A stretch of DNA of 64,000 nucleotides. Source: Stratiolaelaps scimitus (Eukaryota > Arthropoda > Arachnida > Mesostigmata > Laelapidae). This document shows, in pieces, positions 11,751 through 22,289 of this stretch (its first letter is position 1; each line of letters begins with the position of its first letter). Location of the stretch: assembly GCA_019614645.1 (NCBI GenBank), contig JABWDB010000070.1, positions 806,001-870,000 on the forward strand, given 5' to 3'. The notes beneath the pieces were generated by a model. It saw nothing but the letters and a program-made list of their open reading frames with translations, ran no database searches and was not told the origin of the DNA. Made by a program: the position numbers and the translations under genes.

Positions 11751-13187
11751 GTAGGTTTCAAATGTGCTAATACATACAGCTCACTGTGTACACACGGTTT
11801 GCTTCGAAGTAGAGGAACAGGCTAGCCTTTACGGTGGATAAAAACAGTATCCTGGATGATGTACACTGTTCTCTCACGTAGCTGTTTTTGCCAAATGTGT
11901 ATAGCTCCCAACAGCAATCTGACACGATGCTGGTTTTCATGACCTGGCAATTGATTGGTTGTCTACGACGGAGCTATGGGGGCCACTTGACTACAGGAAT
12001 GGGTGGCCACAAAAAACGAAAAGACTTGAAAAATTAGTGCCATTTAGGATTCGGCGTGTGTCCGTTATAGTAGTTGCTGGTGGTCCACGTGTGCGATGAA
12101 TGGTAAATGGTAAATGTTTATTGGTTTATTAAAGGAGCTGCAATGAAGGACTAATACTTCGCCAAATAGACGGCGACGACTGAAGGGACCTGAAACTCTT
12201 GACTGTGCTATCGGGTTATTTAATCTTGATGATGATTCTAGGGAAGGGTTTACTGTGAAAGGCGCGCGGAGTGCTTAGCTACGCATGATCATTAATCGAA
12301 ACTAGCTATCTTTCTATTTCCCATAGTGGTATTTGCAATTAGTTAGGGGACAAGCAAAACGTCTCGAGGGTTGGCAGTTTGTGACCGAGTGACTGAACTT
12401 ACTAAGCAAGAGTTGGGTGTAGGGGAGGTCCCCTTGTGGAGCCATGAGTTCGCATGTACATGCAGAGAAAAATTTGATCCAACTGCCGCACGTTATCAAT
12501 TCGAGTGTCATCACATCGCGTCATCGTCATTAGAATCTCTGTGATGAAGAAGGTAAAAGAAGGATGATCATCTATTTTTGAATTGAAATTGAAGCAATTT
12601 TGTCGTTGGGCAAGAAACACAAACGAACTAAGATACGCTCATCTACATTAGCCGTAACTACTATTGTGTGTGTCAGGTCTCGGTATTATTACCCGCTTGC
12701 CTCACGCCGCCTGTACTTAACGAACGCCGGCAGTACATGTGGCTACAACGAACGAATGATACGAAAGGGGTAGTGTCAACCTAGCCAAAGAATGGAAGGC
12801 ATTAAATAAAAGAATGGTAAAAGCTGGCTCACTGATCCATGCATGTATCACAGTGGAGCCACCCTCAAGGATGTGTCCGCCATTCTTGCGTAATTTTCAG
12901 TGTCTTGTGACAGCTATGGAGGCGGCGGCGGCGAGAAACCTTGTCCCAGGATGAGCGAGTGACTCACTTGGCTCTCACTAATGAAGCCAATCCGCCTCCA
13001 TAATGACCTCGTGTGTCGACAGGTCGTTCCAACAGTAGCAAGCGAGGCGTCTGCTTAGACTTAGTGATCCAGCAAAGCCTTGCTGCCCCCAATACTATAG
13101 CGGGTGGGCAGCAATTCCTCCTACTTCTCAAAAATTGACTGCAGTGTAAGTTGAGTGGGACGCTTTGCGGCACAGATGACCTTGCAG
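11751..13187. other. Mostly empty, includes a SINE C tail
   Basis: Apart from the SINE C tail at 12106-12150, this is AT-rich DNA with short frames only. A GTAAGT-type donor on the minus strand near 12402 ends a short frame that lacks an acceptor. Confidence 0.45.
12106..12150 (-). repeat. SINE C 3' tail fragment
   Basis: Reading the minus strand gives GCAGCTCCTTTAATAAACCA followed by repeated TTTACCA units. This matches the 3' end of SINE C at 36829-36960. Only the tail is present, consistent with severe 5' truncation. Confidence 0.65.
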
Positions 13188-13327
13188 CGATACTATGTAC
13201 ATGAACAACAAGCAGTGTCTTGATCTTGACCGAAAGCATCGTCCTGCCTCTAATCCGGGTGACCCAGGCAGTGTCTCCTCGGGCGTTAGAACACAAACTG
13301 GGCGACGACGGAAGAGCGGGCTGCAGA
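13188..13327 (+). CDS. Candidate internal exon, unknown protein
   Basis: The acceptor ACAGATGACCTTGCAG and the donor CAGA|GTAAGC flank one base, 46 codons and one base. The peptide is basic and polar (HRPASNPGDPGSVSSGVR, TGRRRKSGLQ), like a disordered linker. A minus-strand frame overlaps it. No family is recognised. Confidence 0.28.
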
Positions 13328-13850
13328 GTAAGCGAATATGTAGGATGACGAGCTCATGAGAGGGCAAATGGATGTTTCATTGTTCTCGCTTCCCTTCGCC
13401 ACGTTTGGGCCTAGACACGTACACCCTCACTGAATCCCATAGAGCAAATGTCCGCTCAGTAATTGGCGTATTGATACGCAATCGTATCGTAGTGAGGAAA
13501 TCGTTACCTTATACGCAAATTGACGTGAACGCCACATCCGTTTGTCTATTGATATATTTATAATATATCCATAGTACAATAGCTACAACGGCAATGGTAA
13601 CTCAAGCAGACAAGATGGGTATCTTGTGCTGCTTAGGTTACACTGGATAGACATACAACTAATGTCACCCATGTGAAGAGGTGTATGTCACGGCGGGGCT
13701 CGACCCAGTCCTCCTTGATAGGAATGATGTGGACTCATAATTATAAATAGGTCAGCCAAATTGTTGGGAGCAAACTAGCGAGAAGAGCTCAGAATACGAA
13801 AGGGGGTTTTCAGTTATAACTGAATAGTGCCCCGTCCTAATTGTGGCCCT

Positions 13851-14015
13851 AGCCCGGTGGCCTTGTGGTGCATTTGTGTGAACTTGCCTTGCAATCGGGG
13901 GAGACACATGTGGAGGTGCAGGGGTTCGCGCCGGTGTACATTTGCATTTTAGAGGGGTCCGCCTTATGAAGCAGTGCCGAAAGCAGTTGCACCGTGGATG
14001 TTAAATGTTTAAAGG
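13851..14015 (+). repeat. SINE B copy, long-tailed
   Basis: This is one of four copies of a tRNA-headed unit (others at 36716-36812, 51804-51957 and 55778-55901). It begins AGCCCGGTGGCC and contains a TTGCAATCGGGGGAGACACA block and a degenerate box B. After CATTT(T/A)(A)AGGGG the tail continues with a block shared with the 51804 copy (GCCGAAA followed by GTTG). No clear flanking duplication was found. Confidence 0.7.
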
Positions 14016-14658
14016 TGAGTGTCATGGCGGGGAAACTTTACTTTTTCTCTCCCCACACTTCACCAGCCCAAATTATTCTAGTAAACCCCAATTTAATCAA
14101 TATCATGGTAGATGATAGGATAAAAGAGTAGCATATGTCTACGGGCATGATTTAGAATTTGCACTTATTCGTAAGATGCCGAGGCTTGGATCAGCTTCAC
14201 AGGAAGCACTTTGCTATTCGAGATAGCTCAAGTAAGATAAAGATAGAAGGATATTATTTTAAACATTTTTGTAGTGAGTTACCCCCCCCTACTCCCGGCC
14301 GTGAAACGTTCAGGTGATCTATTTCGCAACTCAGTGCCCTTTCATCGGAAAGTACCTGTTTGAAATTTTTGCTATACAAGTACCAACGTACGAAATCGCA
14401 GACACCCTGCGGCAGCAGTGTCGTGTCGTCAACAGCGACATATATACGGTTGTCATCCTACAAGCCTTCATCCTAAAACATTTTGCGCAAACGCTCTGCT
14501 AGCCCGACCGAGTGTGACAGAATCGCCTCTTTCACTAACTTGGCCGGCCACCTTCCCCGAAATTGCCTATAGACCCTTCGTTGTCATCAGTCGATGCTCA
14601 GGATTTGTGAACTCAAGCACAACGAGCGTTTGTTTCGGTGGCCCTAGTGGTGGTCGTG

Positions 14659-14766
14659 ATGTTGTTGTTGTTGTTGCTGCTGCTGTCATCATCGTCGTCG
14701 TCGTCGTCGTTACACAACCCCAGCATTTCCAACCGATTGCGACGGTGGCGGTGCCACGATACTCTG
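14659..14766 (+). CDS. Possible first exon with a signal-peptide-like start
   Basis: An ATG opens eight Leu and eight Ser codons, then LHNPSISNRLRRWRCHDTL, and the exon ends at a strong GTGAGT donor in phase 0. A poly-Leu core after Met resembles a signal peptide. However, the Leu/Ser tract is simply the trinucleotide repeat read in one frame. The minus strand reads Asp/Ser/Asn tracts over the same bases, so the coding strand is unresolved. Confidence 0.22.
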
Positions 14767-15489
14767 GTGAGTATGGCGGCACCGCTGGGAAATGGGAGAG
14801 CGTTTGTCGTTGACACGGGCCGACCGGCCTGCCCGAGCGAATGGACGTGAGAACATCAGGGGGTAGTGGGGTTCCACCCCACCCGCGGGAGTTCCGGACA
14901 ACCCGGGAGGCCGACGAAGACGACCGTCAACAAACCGCTACTGACACGCTCAGTGCTACCTCAACGTTGTCCTGTGGCTGTGGGATACTCGTCCCTTTGG
15001 GGAGACGGCTGATGAGGCATACTGCTCCAGGGAGCCATCGTCGTCGTCTCTCTCTCTCTCTCTCCCCAAGCCAACTTCAACACAGCTCTGCTCCTACTGC
15101 GGACTACTACCCAATAAAGAAGCTTCCTCGCCTCCCCGTCTTCGCCCGCTCTCCCGGACCACGCCAGATAGACGAGGGCTGGGGGACCCACCACCAGCGA
15201 CAATATGCTGCAAAATGTCTCTTTCTCGGTGGCATCACGACTGCTACTACTATAACACTATTCCCCCTTGCTGCCACGCTCCTCAAATGGTCCTCTGTTC
15301 GCGCCTCGAACATCCACTACAGTTCCCGGCTACTCTGACGGTTCACTGAAAAGAATGAGTTCATCCTGAGACCCCTTTCCCAGCCGAGTCTATGCCCAGT
15401 CGCCCCGGGGCGTCCAGCCAGCCAGCGAAGGTTTGATATCGGCAACAGAAAGTACTTCAGGGGAAGGCTTTTGCGACACTCCGACTTAC

Positions 15490-15502
15490 CATCAGCTGCC
15501 AT
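15490..15502 (-). CDS. Candidate initiator exon (coding part), Met-Ala-Ala-Asp
   Basis: GTTTGCC-ATGG gives a strong Kozak context. After MAAD plus one base comes a consensus GTAAGT donor. Both signals in 20 bases of a GC-rich island make a first exon plausible. Its 5' untranslated part would lie at 15503 upward. The next exon must begin with two bases; CATATTGTCGC near 15205 is possible but unproven. Confidence 0.33.
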
Positions 15503-16020
15503 GGCAAACGACTCTGCTTCTCGAAGTAAATGAGGTCGTTTCTACTGCTGCCGACGACGCCTTGTATTCTTACATGCCTTTATCCACCAGCTGGACAGGG
15601 TAGCCGCTCGCACAGCTAATCAGACTAAGCGAACGCGGCGTCGAATTTCACCTAGAGTGTATTAGACTTCACTTGCACGAACGAGTCAAAACTTGTGACT
15701 AATCGTGTGCCGCTTGAAATCGGTAGTTTCCTAAGACGTCCTTTGGGATGGTTCCGATCTAAGGAAAATATGGTATCTACTTGGCTAGAACGAGGAGGTT
15801 AGCTGCTGGAATCCTTACCTATCGTCATCTCCACGACGCCAGCAAGAGGCCAAGCGACACAATGAGGCGTATACGTCCAGAAAAAAATAAAGATGGGTTT
15901 GTAAATTTGACATGCTGGGCCGTTTGAACACCTTCGCTCTCAGCAAGGAAATTGGTGGTGTAAGCATGCAGCGTTCTCATGTGAGCTATCCTTTTTCAAA
16001 TATCTGTATACGTATATATT
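15503..16020. other. No supported gene
   Basis: Possible 5' flank of the MAAD exon. A GTAAGG donor on the minus strand near 15800 follows a 25-codon frame that has no acceptor. Confidence 0.4.
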
Positions 16021-16229
16021 TTATGTAATTAGCAAATAAGCATTTAATCCGAAGGCAATTTCAGTCGACTGCTCTTGCTTAAACTGAATGGACGGGTTCA
16101 ACGCTTCGTTCAACGTGTGCAGTGAAGATTCCCACAGGAACAGAAGTGTTTCCACATATTCATTCATGCAAAACTCGTGCCTTGAGGGGGCCTTCAGTAG
16201 AAAGAACACATCTTCAATCGAGATGATCA
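16021..16229 (-). CDS. Candidate terminal exon, unknown protein
   Basis: The acceptor CTTCGCTGTACCTTGTAG opens 68 codons to a TAA. The peptide reads IISIEDVFFLLKAPSRHEF, then CMNEYVETLLFLWESSLHTL and an acidic/amide-rich end. Helical and hydrophobic residues alternate as in a folded domain. Two bases complete the first codon. The exon lies 0.5 kb upstream of the MAAD start on the same strand, so two tandem minus-strand genes are possible. The family is not recognised. Confidence 0.38.
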
Positions 16230-17243
16230 CTACAAGGTACAGCGAAGTAGGACGATGACTGATTATTTAAATTGATTAATTATGTGAATCCCCCTTTTAT
16301 ACCGAACACTCTGAAAGAGTTAATTAAAGCAATGCAACCGTATTTGCACCTATTCAAAGGGCCAACATACATACAAACAGACCTGACGGGCGAACAACTC
16401 TAAACAATTCGGTTACACCATCACCAGTTAAAAAAATAGAGATACCTCGACAGTCCTGAATGCGATGATGTCCTGCGATCCAATTGGTTTGTTGTCTTCA
16501 CTCGCCGTCGCCTTCTATGAACAGCCTACGGCCTTATTTTAAAATGACAGTTAGCTACAGAGTTTATTGTTGCTAGCAAATAGCGACATTTGTAGCAACT
16601 CAATAATAGCTATCATTAATTGATTATTATTATTATCATGGTCATCGTCAAGCTAATACCATGAAGCTGAATGCTGAACACCACATTCGCAGACACCCCC
16701 ATACATACACACATATATGTATATAGTCAGGCTCGCTGGCACCGATGTCCAAATGCCTAGCTAGCTTACCAGCTAACTAACTGATAAACCGATGTCCAAT
16801 ACAATCGTGACAGGCTCCAGCGCAAGCGTCCGCTATGCTGTCGTCCAGCGGGTTCCACCACGCCGTCATTGCTAAGCGCTACACCAGTGGTAATATGGCA
16901 TGCTGTGGGAGGTAGCATCTAGAGAGAATATCGGTTTGCACAAACAGCCCCGGACCAACAATAGCTGGCGGGTGGGGCCACAAGACAGAGGACATGGCAG
17001 CTCGTTGAATATAACAGCAGCAGCAGCGCCGGCAGCTGCATGATGCATACAGCGATGATGCATACAATTCCGCTCGGTCGTGGCGGATCCGCAAAAGGCA
17101 AAAGGGATAGAGGAAGCAATGGACCGACCAGTAGTCGTTCGTACTGCCTCCGCTGCTGTGGCTCTGCCACGACCGCCGCTCCTGCTGTGGTGGCCGCTAG
17201 CCACCCTGAGTAACGTGTGGCAACCGGCAAGCAAATCGACTGA
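16230..17243. other. AT-rich then repeat-rich, no supported gene
   Basis: AT-rich to about 16700, then GC-rich with CAG/CTG runs near 17012-17030. A 196-codon minus-strand frame at 16919-17509 is dominated by repeat-encoded Leu/Val and was not accepted. Confidence 0.45.
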
Positions 17244-17624
17244 CGCGCCGAGCGTAAGAGCGCACATAACAGTGGCGGTGGGACCACCACCAGCACCACC
17301 AGCACCAGCAGCACTACCAACACCAACAACAACAACGTCGACGACGACGACGACGGCGACATCAACATGAGCATCGGCGTCAACAGCAATTCTCGAGGTC
17401 TAGCAATGAATAAACAACGAATGGATGAGCAAACGCCGTGGCGGTGGCGGCGGCGGCGCTCAGCCCCGGACGCGTGCAGGGGGGGTGGGGGGGGGGCTTC
17501 CATCCGCATCGTCTACTCGGTCAGTGCCGTCCCTTTCCTCCCCGATGTTTGCCACAGCCGGATGGAGTTGTCTCCTTCGCCGAGCTTCAATCATAAGCTG
17601 CTTTGCTCGACGGTCGGTGGCTAA
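17244..17624 (+). CDS. Low-complexity open frame
   Basis: The frame is open for 126 codons. ACC/AGC, AAC and GAC runs give Thr/Ser, Asn and Asp tracts (TTNTNNNNVDDDDDGDIN), then Arg- and Gly-rich stretches. Such tracts are common in metazoan regulatory proteins. The other plus frames give Pro/Ala/Thr and His/Gln/Arg tracts, so the true frame is uncertain. No good start or splice site was found. Confidence 0.22.
   Translation, partial: RAERKSAHNSGGGTTTSTTSTSSTTNTNNNNVDDDDDGDINMSIGVNSNSRGLAMNKQRMDEQTPWRWRRRRSAPDACRGGGGGASIRIVYSVSAVPFLPDVCHSRMELSPSPSFNHKLLCSTVGG
17478..17497 (+). repeat. G-run, quadruplex-prone
   Basis: Two long G runs (7 and 9 bases) separated by a T sit inside the repeat-rich island. 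They could support an intramolecular G-quadruplex on the plus strand. Confidence 0.5.
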
Positions 17625-18641
17625 CGCCCGATGGCCGGGTTCGCTTGCGCCGGCGGCGGCAGCGGCAGCGTCGTCGTTGTTGTTGGCCGCAGGGAGTTGG
17701 CCATCCCGTCGGCAAATTGGTGGTGACTGACCAAATCGCCAGTGGGTAGTATGTATAACCTGGCTGACGGCTGTGCCAGGTCGGCAGCTTCGACTGCTGA
17801 ATGAAATGATGATGGAGAGGAAGGCGACGGCATTTGCGGCTGAAGCCTTAGTGCGCTCGATCGAAATTGCATTTGCGGAAGCAGCGGCGGCGGCGGCAGC
17901 AGTAACTGTTGTTATTGTGGCTGCCTCAGACTTTTTTCTGCTTGCTTTGTGAGGCGCGGAACGGTCACATAGGCCTCCACAACAAACCTGCCTGCAACGT
18001 TACTTCCTAATAGCGGATTTGCGTTTGTGCCTTGTCCCTCGCTTGTGAAGCTCTGCTCTCTCCGTCATTCAGTGCGCAGCAGGCCCAGGATGACCCCTGC
18101 TCACATCCAGGGGATGAACCGGCCCAGTCCTTCTTTGTATGAGATTGAATCTAGCAGGCCAATGGACCTAGCTCGCGCGCTCTCTTGCTCTCGTTGAATA
18201 CATTATAGTCATGGCGCAGTCCGTGACGTTGGTCCTGTATCTACTAGAGAAGTGGCGTGATGTACTGGAAGAAGGTGTTCATGTGCCTATTATGATTGAT
18301 ATTCTTGTTATATGACAATAGAAATCAGAATTGAAACCTGATTATAATACATCGGAATAAGGAAATGCATGCAGAATCGGAGTTATGATTCACGGTGAAC
18401 GATCTGCATGTACTGATGAACGATGGGTGCTGCGAGTGACTCATCGATTCTGTCAGAGGTAAATTTTTTCTTACTGTAAGCTGTGGTGAGAATGGAGCCC
18501 AATTGGACTGGTGTAGTTAAGTATGTGTATGCATCCCGTAGTATTACCGAGTGTCCGGTCAGATCCGGGCGAGTTAACTTCAGGGAGACGAGATCGATGG
18601 TCAGTTGTCGGTTGAAAAATCTCTTCGTATCTTTCTCTCAG

Positions 18642-18826
18642 GTGTTGATCCTTGGGCAATGATTTGGAACTGCGTCCATATTACCTCAAACCATATGTGT
18701 CCTACCGGGATTCGAGACGGATATTCTAGCGTTCAAGGTCGTCGGCGCTACCCCACGCCGTTCACCCCAAACTCACTCATGAACCCGAATTACTATTACA
18801 GGAGACAGCACAGCGGTGCAACGTAG
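18642..18826 (+). CDS. Candidate terminal exon, unknown protein
   Basis: A pyrimidine-rich acceptor (CTCTTCGTATCTTTCTCTCAG) is followed by two bases, 60 codons and a TAG. The peptide reads VDPWAMIWNCVHITSNHMCP and later YPTPFTPNSLMNPNYYYRR. A minus-strand frame (about 18480-18640) overlaps the acceptor region and also looks coding, so only one of the two is likely real. Confidence 0.3.
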
Positions 18827-19211
18827 TCACTGTGATTAAGTGGAAGACTCTACAGTCTACTTCCTCGACAGGATGCCATGAGACGTGAGAGGCGCGTACT
18901 AGCAGCGGATCTAAGACAAATTCCTGGCTTTTAATACATACATAGCTTTGAAGAGATTATCCGCCATCGCGCCTTTTAATGAACGCAGCTCCAATCCGGC
19001 GCATGTCTCTCTACGGGCAGAGTTGTGTGGCAACACAACGAATGATCTCGCTGGCGGTAACCTCTATCCCAAGCTTATTCACCACAGCCAACATCCTGTG
19101 CCGCTCACGTCCTTACGCACTCAAACAGGTGTGCTGTTTTTGCCAAGAATCGACACTACAGCGTGACACGTGTTGATGCTCTCTGGCTCTCCCGATGCTA
19201 TTTATGCTAAC

Positions 19212-19291
19212 CTTCCCATTTGCATACACGAGTCGCAATATAAGCGCCGGTGGCTCCTCGAGTAGTCGGTTACTCGGGTCAACAAGCGATT
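19212..19291 (-). CDS. Candidate short internal exon
   Basis: The acceptor TTAGTGTACTTACCAG and a GTTAGC donor bracket two bases plus 26 codons (SLVDPSNRLLEEPPALILRL, then VYANGK). The acceptor's complement is a GTAAGT donor for a plus-strand Ser/Gly-rich frame (AGGSSSSRLLGSTSDS), so the strand is ambiguous. Confidence 0.27.
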
Positions 19292-19674
19292 CTGGTAAGT
19301 ACACTAACTACGCAACTGCACTACGCTCTGTATAAGGAAAATAAGAAAGCAATCGTCACTTGCATAAGGCCGTAACGGAATATAGTTGTGCTGCGTTGTT
19401 TCCATGCCCGGGGGGTTCCGGACTAAGTTCGAAGACGCCGGCTCCAGCTCTAGTGCCGTTTGGCCTACATGCTCAACTTCCTATTAATTCTACCTTATCT
19501 ATTTTGTATTTAGAATAAAAACGTGTCAAGAGGCAGCACGAAGGACGGCACGCACGCTGCGTCTGTCCGCCGATAGTTCCAACGTATCTAATATATCTGC
19601 TCCTGCTTGTAAGTTTATCTCAACCGCCAAACCGGCGAAACAGATATGGCAGATGCAAGATGAAGCGTGGCCTC

Positions 19675-19678
19675 TTTC

Positions 19679-19710
<32 letters not shown>

Positions 19711-19762
19711 GTCATATCGGGTCCTTCTGTCGGTTTGCTCGGTTTTGCTCTCTCTCTCTCTG
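19675..19762. repeat. C run plus (CT)n tracts
   Basis: A run of about 12 C leads into (CT)n, and a second CT tract follows at 19749-19761. On the minus strand this is a GA-rich stretch downstream of the frame at 19812-20033. Confidence 0.85.
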
Positions 19763-19811
19763 TTACTGCGAGAGCTCAGAGGGCTCTCTGCCGCTAACGG
19801 GACCAGGAAAG

Positions 19812-20033
19812 TCAGGGAGAAGACAGCCGGGGGATAGGTCGATCGAATCCTGTTGGTGGGTCTTGTCGTCCCGGCGTGCTCGTCTCGGAGACCGGTGCGC
19901 CAGCAGGAACCGTGCCACCGCCGCCACCGCCGCCTCCGATCGAATCGGTAGCAGCAGCTCCCCTATTCCGAACGCGACCGCCGTTAATCTGATCGACGGT
20001 AGCGGCGCCGGTGGTCTCCACCCTCCATCCCAT
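19812..20033 (-). CDS. Candidate short ORF, Gly-rich
   Basis: The ATG at 20033 has G at -3 and G at +4. The 73-codon frame reads MGWRVETTGAATVDQING, then an eight-Gly run and a Ser/Thr/Pro-rich end, terminating at a TGA. Codons within the Gly run are mixed, unlike a pure repeat. It may be the first exon of a longer gene with an internal donor, or a chance frame in a GC island. Confidence 0.27.
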   Translation of the reverse strand: MGWRVETTGAATVDQINGGRVRNRGAAATDSIGGGGGGGGTVPAGAPVSETSTPGRQDPPTGFDRPIPRLSSP

Positions 20034-20659
20034 CTCTCTTGCACACACACACACTCTGTCTCTCTCTATCTTTCTTTCGTCTCGCTGTTTCCCCTCGAGG
20101 AGTCTGATTGATGAACATATTTGTCCCCCGCCCCGACCCCCGCCCTCCACGCCCCATCTTCCATCCTCTCTTTTTCCAGTCTGCCAGGCATCCAATGCAA
20201 TACATTTTGCCGTATACTATTCTCCTTTGCAGCTGAAGCGCACGAGAGCGTGCTCAAGTGTAGCCCACGGGGGAGAGATTGGACCATAGGCGTGCACGGG
20301 GGTGTGCCGATGTGTATGTGAGTTTACTATGCGTGCGCGCTTCGTGGGATCCATCACAAATCCACGGCGAGCTCTTCTGCTTGTCCAATTCTCCCCAGCT
20401 TGAGTTCCCCCTCAGCGTTGTCTGAGAGGCTACGGGAATCCGGCTAATCTTTAAAGGTCGCAACGAACGAAGAAATGAGACGAGCTGCCGTCTTGGAGTC
20501 ACTTGATCGCTATCTGTCGTCGAACATCTCTGATTTGTTTGCTTCGTCTGTTGGATACGCCATCGATTCATCTCTGAGTTCTTGAGGCATTTTACTTGAA
20601 TTAAGTAAATTATTCTCGCTCTGCCCCTGCTGCAGTAGACCAATCTCCTTGATTGCCTC
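20034..20659. other. GC-rich flank, no supported gene
   Basis: Holds an AC microsatellite near 20041-20052 and a C-rich stretch at 20127-20152. A 157-codon minus-strand frame (20254-20727) has no splice or start support. Confidence 0.4.
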
Positions 20660-20692
20660 ATCTCTTGACATATGATACATATGTCAAGAGAT
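20660..20692. repeat. Perfect 15-bp inverted repeat, 3-base loop
   Basis: ATCTCTTGACATATG, loop ATA, then its exact reverse complement. This would form a tight hairpin in RNA or a cruciform in DNA. It is not part of any recognised repeat copy. Confidence 0.8.
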
Positions 20693-20989
20693 ATATGATT
20701 CACTATTTTGGATACGTTATATTTCATTTACCCTATTTAATCCTATGGAGCAAGGCATTTCACCATCTAGATAGTATCATCATTGATTACCAAGTACTGA
20801 ACGCAAACCCCCATAAAGGTACCTTTTTGGGGCTGCCACTCAGGGGCCAACATCTACGGAATCGTTTTGCATTGCCTCGTAAAACTTGCCAAGAGCAAAT
20901 GCACAAAGGTGGGGATCAAAACCACGCACCTTCCCGTTGTCAGGTTGCAAGGCAACACGTCACCGGTCTTCTAAAAAAATGTCAGCGCG

Positions 20990-21118
20990 GTGTCTTGGAC
21001 GGCTAAGTCTCTGGCTGTAAAAGCCAGAGACCGCAGGTTCGAATTCCGTTACATGGCATATAAGAGAACTTAAGCATTTTATGCAGTTCCTTAAATAAAT
21101 CAATAAAGCGCTACCCTT
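20990..21118 (+). repeat. SINE C copy
   Basis: A tRNA-like head with CCGCAGGTTCGAATTCCG (box B-like) is followed by CATATAAGAGAACTTAAGCA and a CAGTTCCTTAAATAAATCAA tail ending in a TTTACC motif. This matches the minus-strand copy at 36829-36960. A GTCTCTGGCT/AGCCAGAGAC stem sits at the anticodon-arm position. Confidence 0.7.
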
Positions 21119-21134
21119 TACCCTCTTAAGGTAC

Positions 21135-21316
21135 CTAGTCGTCGCTAGCACTGGATGTTCAAAACGCCCATTGACATCATATGGAAAAGTCGCCGAGCTA
21201 TATCCAGGGAGATTCACTGAACTTTCTCCTACTATAATATAGTTCTTCCCGTATAATGTAATGTGGCTTAACTTGAAATTCCAGCTGAACATGTTTCTAA
21301 TCACCGCGAAATATTC
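21135..21316 (-). CDS. Candidate internal exon, unknown protein
   Basis: The acceptor (TTTATTTTCGTGGAGGAACGCTTCAG region) and a GTACCT donor bracket 60 codons plus two bases in phase 0. The peptide contains EYFAVIRNMFSWNFKLSHIT and YGKNYIIVGESSVNLPGYSS. The composition is convincing for a folded domain. A SINE C copy lies in the presumed downstream intron. The family is not recognised. Confidence 0.33.
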
Positions 21317-21539
21317 CTGAAGCGTTCCTCCACGAAAATAAAGCAAAAACGAAGTTTGGCGATTTTAGTTTCGCAGCTTAAAGGACGTAAAAGTTAGCCT
21401 TAAAAATTCGAGTCCGTATTGGTATAACAGTGCCTGGGGATATTTTGTTTGTTCTAAAATCTTTGAGGACCACTTCTGCAATATGGTAAGCCTATAGCTC
21501 TTACTGCCTGCAAAGATTAAACGTTAGATGTCCCATTGA

Positions 21540-21780
21540 TGGTCTAGTGGTGAGCGTCTTGGACTGCTACACTGGAGGGACATATGCCAGACTCCGGGAA
21601 TCTTCGGAGTTCTTTATCATCTTTCCTTATCCTGTGGATTCTTACCAGGTACGACCGGTGGAAAAAATAAACAAAGATATTCCCGACAGGTCCTCATAGT
21701 AATACCTAAGGGTTACGTTTTGGGTCCTGTCACATGCGGGAACAGCTGAGGGTCGGCTCAAACAATGAAAGATTAAACAC
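21540..21780 (+). repeat. SINE A copy
   Basis: Begins GGTCTAGTGGTGAGCGTCTT (tRNA-like box A region). Part of the head after ACACTGGAGGGAC appears deleted and box B is lost. The middle block TTCTTTATCATCTTTCCTTA, the TAATACCT block and the GGGAACAGCTGAGGGTCGGC tail match the other two copies. Confidence 0.65.
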
Positions 21781-22147
21781 CAGATGCAATTTTTTCTACG
21801 ACTGCCTCACTTGCTAAATCGCTGACAGCAACGTCAGTAAGGTGTGCTTGGTGGAAAATTTTTGACTAAAAACATGTTGTCGATTCGATATCGTATTATG
21901 CCCTCTATTTATAACGAGAAATTGTCAACATCTATGTATAACCACAACATCTCTCTCCCTCTGTTTCTTAGAACCAATGCTTCTCTTAAAACATTGACTT
22001 CTAAAATTTAAATTGTGACGTCATGTGTGCCTAGTAGCGCCGTTAGTTTGCCCATCCTGTGTATCCTGGTGGGACCTTACTTCAGAAGCAGTGCTTAGCT
22101 AATCGTGTCTCTGGGGCTTCATTAACGATATCACTTTGAATTTCAAG

Positions 22148-22289
22148 GACACAATACACGAACCCGCGCAGCGTGAACGGCAGGGAGTTACTGGATGTGT
22201 CACTGTACATCTCAACAGTCGGGCAAAGAGCTTGCCTGCACTTGGTATCATAACAGCCAGTGAAACTCGACCGGCGAGTCCCCGAAGCG
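22148..22289 (+). CDS. Candidate internal exon, unknown protein
   Basis: The acceptor ATCACTTTGAATTTCAAG and a GTAACC donor bracket 47 codons plus one base. The peptide reads DTIHEPAQRERQGVTGCVTV and SLPALGIITASETRPASPRS. A longer minus-strand frame (22099-22377) covers the same bases and is also protein-like, so the strand is uncertain. Confidence 0.27.

Larger units (their letters stand above)
14520..15560. other. GC-rich, trinucleotide-repeat island
   Basis: A CpG-rich stretch with (GTT)n, (GCT)n and (GTC)n runs at 14661-14711 and a CT run at 15048-15064. Long frames on both strands are largely produced by the repeats. The island also holds a possible plus-strand signal-peptide exon and a minus-strand initiator exon, so it may be a promoter region. 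Confidence 0.4.

Noticed and set aside
14841..15338. 165-codon plus-strand ORF
   Set aside because: It runs through a CT microsatellite and GC-rich DNA, and frames of this length are expected by chance. Minus-strand signals in the same island are stronger.
16919..17509. 196-codon minus-strand frame, the longest in the window
   Set aside because: Much of it is Leu/Val/Pro encoded by trinucleotide repeats, with no start context or splice sites. The repeat itself keeps the frame open.
20254..20727. 157-codon minus-strand frame
   Set aside because: No initiator context or splice support, and it spans the 33-base hairpin.
20990..21118. Possible tRNA gene
   Set aside because: The box B-like sequence and a stem are present, but the acceptor stem does not pair and the sequence continues into a tail shared with three other loci. 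It is a SINE.
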